Below, one piece after another: positions 33,187 to 43,598 of a DNA stretch of 64,000 bases. The stretch lies in assembly GCA_963989385.1 (NCBI GenBank), contig OZ022502.1, positions 52,755,454-52,819,453 on the forward strand, written 5' to 3'. A model generated the notes under the pieces. That model made no database searches and was not told the origin of the DNA. It was given only the letters and a program-made list of their open reading frames with translations. The stretch is from Ctena decussata. Taxonomy: Eukaryota; Mollusca; Bivalvia; Lucinida; Lucinidae. Within the stretch, counting starts at the first letter, position 1; each line of letters opens with the position of its first letter. The translations under genes and the position numbers were made by a program.

Positions 33187-33573
33187 AAATATCGTTTTGA
33201 CAGTTTTGCGTGTTGTTTTATCTCCTTTAGCAGTGCAGCGTAACCTTGAAAGAAAATCATTCTTTGTCTTTCCTAGATTTATATAACTATAAGACATTGC
33301 CTTATCTTTTGAAAACTTTCAACTGAGTGCAGATAAATTGATCTACATTTGTCTTATAAAGACTGGTATTTCTATTTATTTAGAAAACAGTTTTTTTTCT
33401 TGTATATTGTTTTATACTTAGCATGTGTATTTTTATGTTTTCTTAAATTTGCTCTTTTATCTAATGGAGCACAGTGCCACATTTTGATGTCTACTGAAAA
33501 AAAAGAAAAATGAAACCTACATTTTAGATATCATCATCCTCGCCAAGCACACAGCAATGAAACAAGTTCGATA

Positions 33574-33809
33574 CAGCCGCGACATGACAAAACCAACAAT
33601 GTGGTTGTGCGCCCAGCGCAGACTCAGATCAGCCTGGGCATCCACCCAGGCTGATCAGACTCTTTGCTAAGCGCTTAAAGGGTAGCTAAGGGTCCAAGCT
33701 ACCTTCATGCGGACAGCGAAGACTCTTATCAGACTGGGCGGATGCCCAGGCTGATCTGAGTCTGCGCTGGGCGCACAACCACATTGTTGGTTTTGTCATG
33801 TCGCGGCTC
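33574..33809 (-). mobile_element. Family A palindromic MITE, copy 5
   Basis: 236 bp. The first base of the left end is changed (CAGCCGCGAC). The flanks do not match (left GATA, right AAAT), so one flank has mutated or a recombination exchanged flanks. The centre is reversed relative to copy 4. Confidence 0.88.
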
Positions 33810-34387
33810 AAATAATATATAAAATGCCTAGTCACAACTTTTTAAAAGAAATAACATATTTTCAAAGGCAGAAACCATAAAGATGACGTCGATGACATAG
33901 CATCGACGTCACTTTCAAGTTGTGTGCGTGCTGAGATTATTCTAGCAACTTTGAACTAACTAAAATTAGCCGTTTCTTTATATGACATGTATATATGAAT
34001 AAACAAACCGACGATGTAGTTCTCACGTAGGACCATGAGATACTGACTGAACCTTGATATTTTTGCCCATATATGTATTCAGATTTACTTCTTTCTCGTT
34101 GTGCTTTCTTTGACCATATAATTATATTCTCATTTGAAATCTGTGAGCAAAATATTATGAAGAGCGCCAGAAAAACTGACAGATGCTCTTCTTTCTTGAG
34201 ATGTGTATTACACGAACATAAATTGCAATAGATTGCATGTAATCTGAGGAGCACTATCGTGCTTAAGCTATTTCAGCAATGTCACACTAGTGTCCATAGT
34301 TCTTATTTCCATTCTTTAAAAAAAATCTTTTTGAATAGAATGAAATTTCTCCGCAATATGTCAGTGCTTCTCATAAAATACACAGTT

Positions 34388-34629
34388 GAGCCGCGACATG
34401 AGAAAACCAACAAAGTGGCACGTGCGCCCAGCAAAGACTCAGACCAGTCTAGGCATCCACCCAGTCTGATAAGAGTCTTTGCTGCGCGCTAAAAAGGTAG
34501 CTAAGATTCTAAGCTACCTTCATGCGGACAGCGAAGACTCTGATAAGACTGGGCTGGCATTCCCCAGGCTGATCTGAGGCTTTCCTGGGCGGAGATGCCA
34601 CTTTTTTGTTTTTTCTTGTGTCGCGGCTC
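34388..34629 (-). mobile_element. Family A palindromic MITE, copy 6 (subfamily 2)
   Basis: 242 bp. The arms are of the second type (CAAAGTGGCACGTGCGCC and, on the other arm, AGATGCCACTTT). The flanks are AGTT and ATTC, starting with A but otherwise unequal. The right inner hairpin is decayed (GGGCTGGCATTCCCCAGGC). Confidence 0.86.
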
Positions 34630-35063
34630 ATTCAAGATGGCATTTATTTATAATTTTAGATGAAAATGATTTATTTTTGCAGTTTAAAATGCTGCTCGTA
34701 CACAGAATCAGTGAAATATCATAGTGCCAATCGAGTCTTCAATTTTAGTTTTTTAATGTGTCCCCTGATTCCAAAAGATACATATTTTAGAAGTTATTTG
34801 CATTAGATCGTACGATGTGTGGGCACACCATGTTTTTCCGTAGTTTTTCTAAACTGAAATAACTTTTATGAATATCTTTTTGCGACGCTTCGCCTTTTAT
34901 ATGTTGTGCCCAAGATATATTGAGCCTCTAATCCCCACTGCCCATACGGCTTTCCAAAATTGGGCCTATTGTTTGAGGACATTGTTTCTACTAGGACAGA
35001 AAAGTATTTCCCTAAAGACTTGTTCCTCTTTGAGGATATGAGAATAAAGCTTAAAAAGAAAAT

Positions 35064-35301
35064 GAGCCGCGATACGACAAAACCAATAAAGTGGCATGTG
35101 CGCCCAGCGAAGCCTCAGATCAGCCTGGGCATCCGCCCAGTCTGATCAGAGAGGACGTTGTGCGCGTAAAGGGTAGCTTATGGTCTCAGCTAGCTCCATG
35201 CGGACAACGAAGATTATGATCAGACTGGGCGGATGGCCAGGCTGATCTGAGTCTTCGCCGGGCGTACATGCCACTTTGTTGGTTTTGTCGTGTCGCGGCT
35301 A
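35064..35301 (-). mobile_element. Family A palindromic MITE, copy 7 (subfamily 2)
   Basis: 238 bp with exact AAAT flanks (35060-35063, 35302-35305). Second-type arms (AAAGTGGCATGTGCGCC). The final base of the right end is A instead of C. Confidence 0.9.
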
Positions 35302-35305
35302 AAAT

Positions 35306-36616
35306 GGTAAAGTTGCTTCTCTGAATGTGAACCGTTTCACTTTTAAAAACTTGAATTGCAGAACTGGTTTCCGTGTGTCTTAGCACACATTTACAAAAAT
35401 GATCGAAGTTGGTGTGTCTGTGCTAAAAACCTTGAAAACTGTTTTGTTGTTCTTGTTTTTACGCCGTTTATTCCTTAGCTGCTTTTCTGAGATATTATGT
35501 ACAAGATGAAGTGGGCACATTGGACTTATAGTTGCTCGATCAAGTCAGTTTCTATTAATTGGCGTGGTTAAACGCAGACTTGTGAGGAATTAGCATGAAT
35601 TCGAACAGATGTCTTCTACATAAGAGAGTTGCATTCGGCAAACGAGAGTCAGGATAAATCAAGAAAAAAAAAACGATATAAAAGTTCCCTGAGATTTGAT
35701 TCAGACTGGTGGGCGTATGTTTTCTTGCGTTTCTTTGTCTCACCTTTGCTGATTGCATATGCGTTAAGCACCAATTTTACGTGTCGCAGCTAGGAAAGTC
35801 AAACACTCAGTCTGTGAAAAGCCTAAAAAATTTAGACGAAGAGTAAGTTTCTTATTAAGAAATATATCAACCATAGAAGTGAAGTGTTGGGTAACAACTC
35901 ACACTGTTAGAAAGTAGGTTGTAAAGTAAATCATATGAGCGCGGAACGGGAGTGATATTATATCTTATACCTGACCGACAAACAATGAACAGGTACTCAA
36001 CAATTCAGTGCTAGAGCTGAACTATTTTGATTCTAACTCTAAAACCCGCTGATTTTTTCTCTTCAAATTCTTAAAATTTCCTGTCAGCGCGTGCATGGTC
36101 TCGCAACGTCATCAAAAAGGTCACAAAATCCTCATTAGACTCTTGCGTAATTCGAAACAGTGAATTGATGCAGAGTTGAAACACGAAAACTTTCCAATGC
36201 TTCTATAGGCACAATGGTTTAGAATTGTTAATAGAAGTGATTTAATGACTGTTTGTACTAATTGACCTATATATTACCAGTGCTAGCAGTGACCGACAGA
36301 TCACAGACGCTTCCATCTTATAATCAATATCATTTGTAATCGTATAGGTCAGTTTCTAGTCAACCGTTAAGAAGGATATAGCTATGAGCTGATTGACATT
36401 TTTCCGCAGACTTCTTGTTTTTATTCTGTCCTGGTTATCTAACTATGGCATTATAGATAGACACTGCTGGATAATATGGCTTCGTGATTTTGGACATCTA
36501 GCAAGGTTTCAGGTGACTGGGTACACTTCCGGAGGAAGTTACTACGCCATTTTTATTTTTACATACCTTCTGGCAGCATGTTCCTTTGAAGGCTGGACAC
36601 CCGTATTGGGCGATAT
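35306..36616. other. No gene seen
   Basis: AT-rich. Frames of about 60-110 codons, the longest (36393-36728) running through the family B hairpin at 36617. No domain recognised. Confidence 0.45.
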
Positions 36617-36683
36617 GCAGACAGTGCAGACCCAGTTCAGACGCCGCAGAACGCGGCGTCTGATCAGGATCTACACTGTTTGC
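36617..36683. repeat. Family B hairpin core (67 bp)
   Basis: GCAGACAGTGCAGACCCAGT pairs with the inverse GGATCTACACTGTTTGC around the perfect stem CAGACGCCGCAGAACGCGGCGTCTG. Same length and plan as 7641-7707. No surrounding MITE ends found. Confidence 0.65.
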
Positions 36684-38848
36684 TTACAGAAATTTCTATG
36701 CGAAATGACATCCACCAGAAACCCCTAAAACTAGAGACAGACTTTCCCAAATGCTAAAGACGGACAGGTGCATTAGTAAGAAAAGGGTTATCGGGCTTCC
36801 ATTGCAAGAACAGGGTATAATCTTTTTGTACAGAACCTGACCTATCCATGTTTCTCTTATTTTCAGACATACCATCCATATTAAGCAACTGAACTTTGCA
36901 TATAGACTAATTTATTACCAAGGTCGTTGCTTGTAGCCATACTATATAACTAAATGATGAACTCGACAAAACAAAAACAATGAGTTCAGGAAATACGGTC
37001 ATTCCAGATAAAATCTAAGCGGGATATACAGCTCATTCACTATTAGATATAATATGGACTTTTCGTAAGCCGTTCCTTATACACGTAGTTCCATGTCATA
37101 AAAGCTTGAAGACACCACTTATATAAAACTCTGCTTCATGCTTTCCAGGCAAATGTATGTTTTACCTAGCCTGCTCAATGTATACTAGCCCAAAAAGTTC
37201 CTGCGCCTGAATTTCTGTTTGCCGACACGGTTACTATAGATAAGAACGCCCTGTGTTTTCAAGAAAAAGTAACACATGCTAATGCTAAATAAGTTCTGAA
37301 AGCTAAATGCTTTTGAAGCAAGGAATATATCAAAGAAGGGAAAAGACAGTCTCGATTTGACAATCTCTTAATTACAAGTGACTTCGCCTCAAATTGTGAT
37401 GTATTTGGTCAAAGGGTTTCAAAATACCACATTTATGGCAAAAAATCCTTTTGTGAATCCATTTAGTGCATGCAGTCCTATTTTGATGTAAACAAAGATA
37501 TCTGTTGGTTTTATGAACAAATAATTGTTCAAAGATTTGTGCTTTGAGTTTGTCATATGCTGGATGAAGTAAATGAAAGTGGTCAAAGTACCCTATCAAA
37601 AGTCCGAACTCGTAAGTCATTTAAACAGTGACAATTCCGGAATATTTTAGATACACAGACATGGAGCCCAAAGTAGAGGTGTGATCAGGTGCTCGCAAGT
37701 AGTAAGCATTACCTGCCTATTATAATACACCCGCCATATCTATGTATCAGTAGAAAAAGTCAGTGAAAATGAAAGTCCGGCATTTGAAAGCCTAACTAAG
37801 CTTCGGTTGAGGCTATTAAATCGGAAATTAGTTTAATAACGGCCACATTGCGGGGATCAACGGGGTAATGGTGTCTCCCATTAAACGTTTTAATTGTCGA
37901 CACAAGTTAGTCATGTGTAGGTCATGATGTAGGTTGTTGCCATCTTTTTCTCCCAGATCTCAAATTAGACTTCAAAGTCTATAACTTGACTCTTTTATTA
38001 TTTGCCCAGTTCCGTAGCACTTAATATCACAACAGTTACTATATTCTAAATGATAAATAGTTAGTTTATTAATTAAGCACAATCGAATTAATTGAGAACC
38101 AATAATTTCTTTGCAAACAAAAAATAAATAGAAAAAGGAAAAAATATGTTGTGATGTCATTGCATCAAGGATGTCAAGCTTCTTGTCTGATTTTGCAACT
38201 TTGATAGGAATGCCAACATAGCAAGCCAGTGATAACGGAGCAGTGGGCATTGTGTTCAATACAAGGCATCCAAGCCATTGCAAAACAAAGTTCAAAGTAA
38301 AATCGTGACAGCTAATATTTATATTGAAGACTTCTTATAGAAGTAAGTTTGCATTAATACTTCATACCAGCGATTTAAATTCAAGTATGCCAGTAATGCA
38401 TACATATACATTTATGTGTCATGCACTTTTGCTTTTACTGTTGTAGAGAACGCTAGTTTTCTTCAAATTCAAGAATCTTTCAGCTTATATTTATCAGGGA
38501 GCTTTCTCAGCACTCTTATTTCCATAAGAAGGCCTTCACCGAAGGAGCAGGGCTAATGACACCGAGGCCAATACGCCGATGTATTAGGTTATCGAAATTG
38601 TGAATTGTAAAGATAAGAGTATTTTGGTTAAACGATTTTCATTGTATGTCGTTTAGATTTTGTTTTGCATACTTTAGTGCATCCCACTCTGCGAGTTTTC
38701 TTGGAAATGCGCATTTCACTGCACTACTTTGATCTGTCTGGTGTATTTCCATAAATCAGAAAATGCCTTAGAAAAGCATGTGCCATCGACCTGGGCGACA
38801 TTCACAGGACCAGGTAAGAATCACAATAACATTGAAATGTAAATAAAT
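36684..38848. other. Longest stretch without any recognised element
   Basis: About 2.2 kb with no repeat family, RNA gene or credible coding region seen. The minus-strand frames of 82 and 107 codons (37372-37620, 37972-38295) have no recognisable motifs. If a host exon or regulatory DNA exists in the window, this is one of the least transposon-disturbed places to look. Confidence 0.45.
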
Positions 38849-38852
38849 AACT

Positions 38853-39088
38853 GAGCCGCGACACGAGAAAACCAACAATGTGGTTGAGCGCCCAAGGCAG
38901 ACTCAGATCAGCCTGGGCACCCGCCCAGTCTGATCAGAGTCTTCCCTAAGCGCTTTAAAGGTAGCTATCGGTCTAAGCTACCTTCATGTGGACAGCGAAG
39001 ACTCTGATCAGACTGGGCCGATGCCCAGGCTGATCTGAGTCTGCGCTGGGGGCACAACCACATTGTTGGTTTTCTCGAGTCGCGGCTC
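38853..39088 (-). mobile_element. Family A palindromic MITE, copy 8
   Basis: 236 bp, first-type arms (CAATGTGGTTGAGCGCCC). The flanks AACT and ATAT agree at two of four positions. Centre reversed. Confidence 0.88.
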
Positions 39089-39337
39089 ATATAGTAAAAT
39101 GATGTCTGCATTTATAGTTTAGCACAAAATAGATATAATTTTGTACTACTCGGGAAGACAAAGTAAGAAGATTTACATACATACTACAAAAACTTTCATT
39201 GCTTCAAAACACCCAAACTTTGACTCAATAAGACGTAGAAGTACACATAATTCTAAACAATTTGACTGTACTAATGTTTTGCCAATTCGCAAAGAATCTA
39301 TTCTATATACGGAACAGAAAATCACTAACACCCTTTA

Positions 39338-40436
39338 TTATGTCCCCGTGACGATAGTCAGGACGCATTAAGATTTGCCCCTGTCTGTCTGTCCGTCCGT
39401 CCGTCTGTCCGTTCGTCACACTTTATGGTATAGAGCTTGTGTAATCAACTCCTCCCACACTTTTCCATGGATATTTTTCAAACTTTATATACATGTTGTT
39501 GACATATATAGATGTGCATGTGGATTTTTGATGGAGCTAGAATTAATTTTGACAGAATTACGGCCTTTTTAGACAAATTTTTGCTTTGTAGGGTATAGAG
39601 TTTGTGTAATCAACTTCTCCCACAGTTTTCAATGGATCTTTTTCAGACTTTGCACACATGTTTTTGACATATAGAAAATGTGCATGTTGATTTTTGATGG
39701 AGCTAGAATAAATTTTGACAGAATTACAGCCTTTTGAACTTAGTCATTTCAGGCAAATTTTTGCATTGTAGGGTATAGAGTTTGTGTAATCAACTTCTCC
39801 CACAGTTTTCAATGGATCTTTTTCAAACCTTGGATACATGCTGTGAATGTATTGAAAATGTGGATGTGGGTTTTTGCTAAACCTAGAATTAATTTTGACA
39901 GAATTATGGCCTTTTGAACTTAGTCATTCCAGGGAAATATTTTTGCATTGTAGGGTATGGAATTTCCCAAAGTTTTCAATGGATCTTTTTAAAATCTTGT
40001 CTTCATATTGTGGACATATTTGAAGATGGGCATGAGGCATTTTGATAGATCTAGAATTAATTTTGACAAAGTTACGGCCTTTTTAAATTAATCATTTTGA
40101 ACCTGTCTGGCCACATACGTTAATTTCTCCTTCCGCTGATTCAAGAAGGGCAGTTGTCAGTTACTGGCGAAAGTATGTGTACTTAGTACTGGTTAACCGC
40201 CTAGGAGGTCTAAGCCTGCTCAGGAATAGTGTGGTTAGGTTAACTCACCGTCCCGACATGACCATAGTTGTTTACTGTGGACGTTAAGCAACAAATCGGA
40301 ACAATCAGTTAATCATTTTGAGCAATTTTTTTTACATTGTAGGGTATTGAGTTCGTGTAATGTTTTCAATGGATTTCTTGTAGGGGCTGTATGGATATAC
40401 ACGTCATGTAACAGGTGCTGCACGGGGGCATCATTA
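39338..40436 (+). mobile_element. Tandem-core element, family E, with nested SINE
   Basis: The left end TTATGTCCCCGTGACG is mirrored imperfectly by the right end CACGGGGGCATCATT. A (GTCC/GTCT)n block (about 39382-39417) is followed by about five ~185-bp units marked by TAGGGTATAGAGTTTGTGTA, CTCCCACAGTTTTCAATGG and AATTTTGACAGAATTACGGC (near 39420, 39588, 39768, 39945 and a fragment near 40335). In this family the microsatellite is at the left. A SINE fragment interrupts the last unit (40101-40308). No nuclear-receptor-like half-sites were seen, unlike families C, D and S. Confidence 0.7.
40088..40321 (+). mobile_element. 5'-truncated SINE U with 13-bp target duplication
   Basis: The exact repeat TTAATCATTTTGA (40088-40100 and 40309-40321) flanks 208 bp that match the SINE at 17528-17802 from its tRNA 3' end (TCTGGCCACATACG) to the tail. 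The tRNA head is missing, so the copy has no promoter. It is inserted in a tandem unit of element E. Confidence 0.88.
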
Positions 40437-41199
40437 GTGTCTTACAGACACAATTTTCTAGTTTTATTTACATTTTTTATATCAAGACTAAACCTGACAA
40501 AATAAATGATAAAGTAAGATCAGAACAAGTTTAGCTTTTGAAAAAGCTTGAGAGGCTATCCCTTAGCAATGAATCTATAGGACGCAAGTGGTACAGTAGA
40601 AAATTGGCAGCAGTACAGGTAATTTTATTGTATTCTTGGACTTTGTTGAAGCTGTAGGTAAATGGTAAATGAATTTGACACCTTTTTCCTTATGTCTAGT
40701 GATTGCTTGTAACAGGTGAGCTTCAGTGCTATTAACTTTTGTTAGGTGACCTGTAATGTTTAGTGACAGCTCTTCCTAAGTGGACTGTACTCTCTGGTAA
40801 TTGCTTGTATTAGGTGAGATGCTTGTATTATGTGAGACAAAGTGTCAGGACAAGTTTTACAGCTCATGCCTCAACGATGCTGAGAGGGACCCTGCAGCTG
40901 GGTGCGCAAAAATATGGGAACAAATACCGGGAAATAGTGGGTCCCGCATTTAGCGAAACGAAACGGCGCATACACGAGTACAACTTGTTATTTATCTGTA
41001 CTCTTAAGTGACAACTCTTGAAGGCTGTACTGAACTCTCGGGTAATTGCTTGCATATGCCATAGGGCGAGATAACATGTTCAAGATAAGCTATAAAGATC
41101 ATGCATTTGCGATGCTGGCGAGAATCCTGCAGTAGGGTGCGCCAAATGTAAAAGTACCGGGAAATAGTGGGACCCTATTTCAGCAAATCCTAACTTAAT
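40437..41199. repeat. Diverged ~250-bp duplication, otherwise no gene
   Basis: CTCTCTGGTAATTGCTTGTA (about 40791) to GGGAAATAGTGGGTCCC (about 40930-40946) is repeated in diverged form from about 41035 (CTCTCGGGTAATTGCTTGCA) to 41158-41174 (GGGAAATAGTGGGACCC), with AGCTCATGC / ATCATGC, GATGCTGAGAGGGACCCTGC / GATGCTGGCGAGAATCCTGC and GGGTGCGC in between. A weaker third trace starts near 40700. Confidence 0.6.
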
Positions 41200-41201
41200 A
41201 T

Positions 41202-41223
41202 GGTTATCCCCGAGGGGATAACC
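41202..41223. repeat. 22-bp perfect stem with 2-base loop
   Basis: GGTTATCCCC-GA-GGGGATAACC, six bases before the 72-bp terminal repeat. It may be a structural part of the following unit or of its target. Confidence 0.7.
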
Positions 41224-41229
41224 AAATAC

Positions 41230-41632
41230 TGTGACGGGTTTAGGTATATAAAGACTTCTACAGCCTTGCTGTAGAAGCCGGCTTTTATGGCGACGCGGGT
41301 AGAGTGGATGGTTCTTTCACGAAGTTAAGCAATGGAGATCGCGGATAGCACCTGGATGGGTGACCGGTTGCTTGACTTGGTGGACGACACAGCAAACGCC
41401 ACATTTGGTGGCTGCGTTGGGATTGAGATGACATGACCATCTCCGGACCCAGGCTTACAGGGAAAGGTGTCCCTGGTTGTGTTGCATAGGCTCCGCCCTC
41501 GGGTCTGCTATGTGAGCAGTTGGCGACTTCGGAATGAAGTTTAGAGAGGAGGGGGAGAAATGTAACGAGTTTAGGTATATAAACACTTCTACAGCCTTGC
41601 TGTAGAAGCCGGTTTTTATGGCGACGCGGGTA
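41230..41632 (+). mobile_element. 5S-rRNA-derived unit between 72-bp direct terminal repeats (TRIM-like)
   Basis: The terminal repeats 41230-41301 and 41561-41632 differ at four positions. Each begins TGTRACGRGTTTAGG, has a TATATAAA box, and contains the hairpin CTTCTACAG-CCTTG-CTGTAGAAG. Between them, 41318-41385 resembles the 3' half of 5S rRNA (GAAGTTAAGCAATGG ... CACCTGGATGGGTGACCG), including the region corresponding to the internal promoter's C box. GAGAGGAGGGGGAGAAA directly before the second repeat is a polypurine-tract-like run, as precedes a 3' LTR. Alternatives: a tandem 5S-like repeat with one full unit, or a 5S-type SINE. No primer-binding site recognised. Confidence 0.55.
41318..41390 (+). 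pseudogene. 5S rRNA-like 3' half
   Basis: TCACGAAGTTAAGCAA...GATAGCACCTGGATGGGTGACCGGTTGCTT aligns with the conserved second half of animal 5S rRNA (helices III to V and internal control region), but the first ~45 bases of 5S are absent. It cannot be a functional 5S gene. It lies inside the terminal-repeat unit. Confidence 0.65.
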
Positions 41633-42090
41633 TCACAGATAATAAACTAAACAAATATGGAGTGTCTGCGAAGAAAACGTGCGTTCTGTTATGTGGCATT
41701 TTATTGCACATGACTGAAATTGTTTTTATGAACAAAGGACAAAAACATATTTACTGATCAAACTGAAAACATCACCTGCACATCTACAGATCCTGTTTAA
41801 GAAACACGCACAGTTCAATAAGACTTAAACCCGAGGACTAATTACGATGAAAAACTACATAGTAAGCATTAATAACAACAAGATCTAACGTACAGGCGTA
41901 AGCATAGCCATACGGATAGATGCAGATACAGAACAAACCGGCAGCTATATGTTCCGCCGAAATTCTTCAGAGAAGCATAACAAGTACTTTCAACTTATAA
42001 AACTTTAAATGACTAGTTTGTATGTGCACATACGGAAGCGATAAATGTTACCAGATGTAAAGTAAAAGGTCGCCCGTAACGGGTGATTTG
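41633..42090. other. No gene seen
   Basis: AATAAACTAAACAAAT shortly after the terminal repeat could be a polyadenylation region of the unit if the repeat extends further. Nothing else recognised. Confidence 0.4.
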
Positions 42091-42463
42091 ATAATGCTTG
42101 TTATCATATGACGTCGCATCTGAGAGTGTAATAAAGTCATGCATTAAAAACGATAATCAACTAGTGGATTAATTATGCAAATTACGTCGTAATGTTATGC
42201 GTTGACGTCCATAAAAACTTCATGTTTTCTAATGGCGAAATCGTGTCGTTTTATTGCAAAATTTGCTAATATTATGCGATTTTAGTGTCATATGATATGA
42301 ACAGATTCTTGCGTTTGTGCTCCCGTATTACTGAATTTATTAAACTCGTTTGAAAAAACCGGTCAGATGCTCGGCATAGCCTCGCATCTTATTTTTCCCC
42401 CAACTCGTTTAATAAATTCAATAACAAGTGAGCACTTATGTAAGATCCTCTATAATAATGCTT
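42091..42463. mobile_element. Family F two-module MITE, copy 2, with 9-bp target duplication
   Basis: The exact direct repeat ATAATGCTT (42091-42099 and 42455-42463) abuts the element, which runs GTTATCATATGACGTC .. GATCCTCTATA. Both modules are present as in copy 1. The duplication defines the true ends of family F and shows that the two modules moved together. An 8-9 bp duplication fits hAT, MuDR or Merlin-type transposases; the ends do not decide among them. Confidence 0.82.
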
Positions 42464-43598
42464 AAGGCCTTAGAAACCAAACCAGATCAAACAAAGAAAC
42501 TTAAAGATACCTTAAAGACAGTCACACTTTGTAGCACCTTAAATGCTCTCTTGAATTTTTAATTTTTTTAAATCAATTCTAAAAAGTTTTACATTTGCAG
42601 TTTGGAATCAGCAGCGAAACTAAATACAAGTGCACAAAATCAAAATATTATTCATTTTTTGCAGCACAAGCAGTTGAATTTTAACTTAGTTATTGATATA
42701 AATTAGTTTAAAGTTCATTTACATGCCTGTCAGTAAGTCTAATTGGCTGCAGTAGATTAAATCTTTTCAAGAAGAATCAAACAGTGATTGTTTTTACCTA
42801 AAAATTTGGAATAGACTTTGACTTCAAAATGCATTTTCACACTTTTTAAATTTTGAAGATGCACATTTCCCAAACAATCTGCAGCTTGTAAAGAATGATC
42901 AAATTAATCAAGAGTGTAACATAGTGACATTCCACTCCAAACTTTTAAATCGGCTATGACTAGAATTTAAATTATAAAAGTTAAAGTCATCTGTAACATC
43001 ACAAAACAGTGCATTGTGGTTAATAAGTAAGGAGGACAATTTATGTATGGAAAAGGCCTCCTGTTAAATAAATCGATATATTTTTTTGAACGGACGTATT
43101 TTTTTAATGCGGTTTTCAGCAATATGATTTTCTTTGTATCATCTTTCACCTTAGCAAAGTTCAATACTTTAAAAAAATTCTCTCCTGACCTTTAGCATCT
43201 CATGATTATACATTCAATCAATGTCAACTGAGAGAGGAGTGGTTGAATGCGAGGAGAACTACAGGATTTAAAAATACCGAAGATGATTTGTCTAACTATT
43301 AAACATGTTCCTGTGACTAGTTGCTGAGAAAGCTGTACCCAAACTGGTTACAGTCATTTTTATGGATGAACGAACAAGGGTAACCCAATAAGTGAAAGTA
43401 GTTTAACTTGTTTCAAGTAAAAAAAAGCGAAAATAACATTTTATATCCAAATAAGTGTCATTCAGTCATTTTTCAAAACATAGTGATGCTTTCTCTCCGC
43501 AAATCAGCATATTTTTAGATGTTTCTAACAGAGGTTTAAGTGTGCATTGCAGAAAAGCAGAATGCTGCGGCATGTCGATAAATAGTTGGACAAAAAGA
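42464..43598. other. No gene seen
   Basis: Very AT-rich, small frames only, no repeat family recognised. Confidence 0.45.

Noticed and set aside
36393..36728. 111-codon plus-strand frame with hydrophobic N-terminus
   Set aside because: It runs through the family B hairpin at 36617-36683; no recognised domain.
41318..41390. Functional 5S rRNA gene
   Set aside because: Only the 3' half is recognisable; the first ~45 bases are missing.
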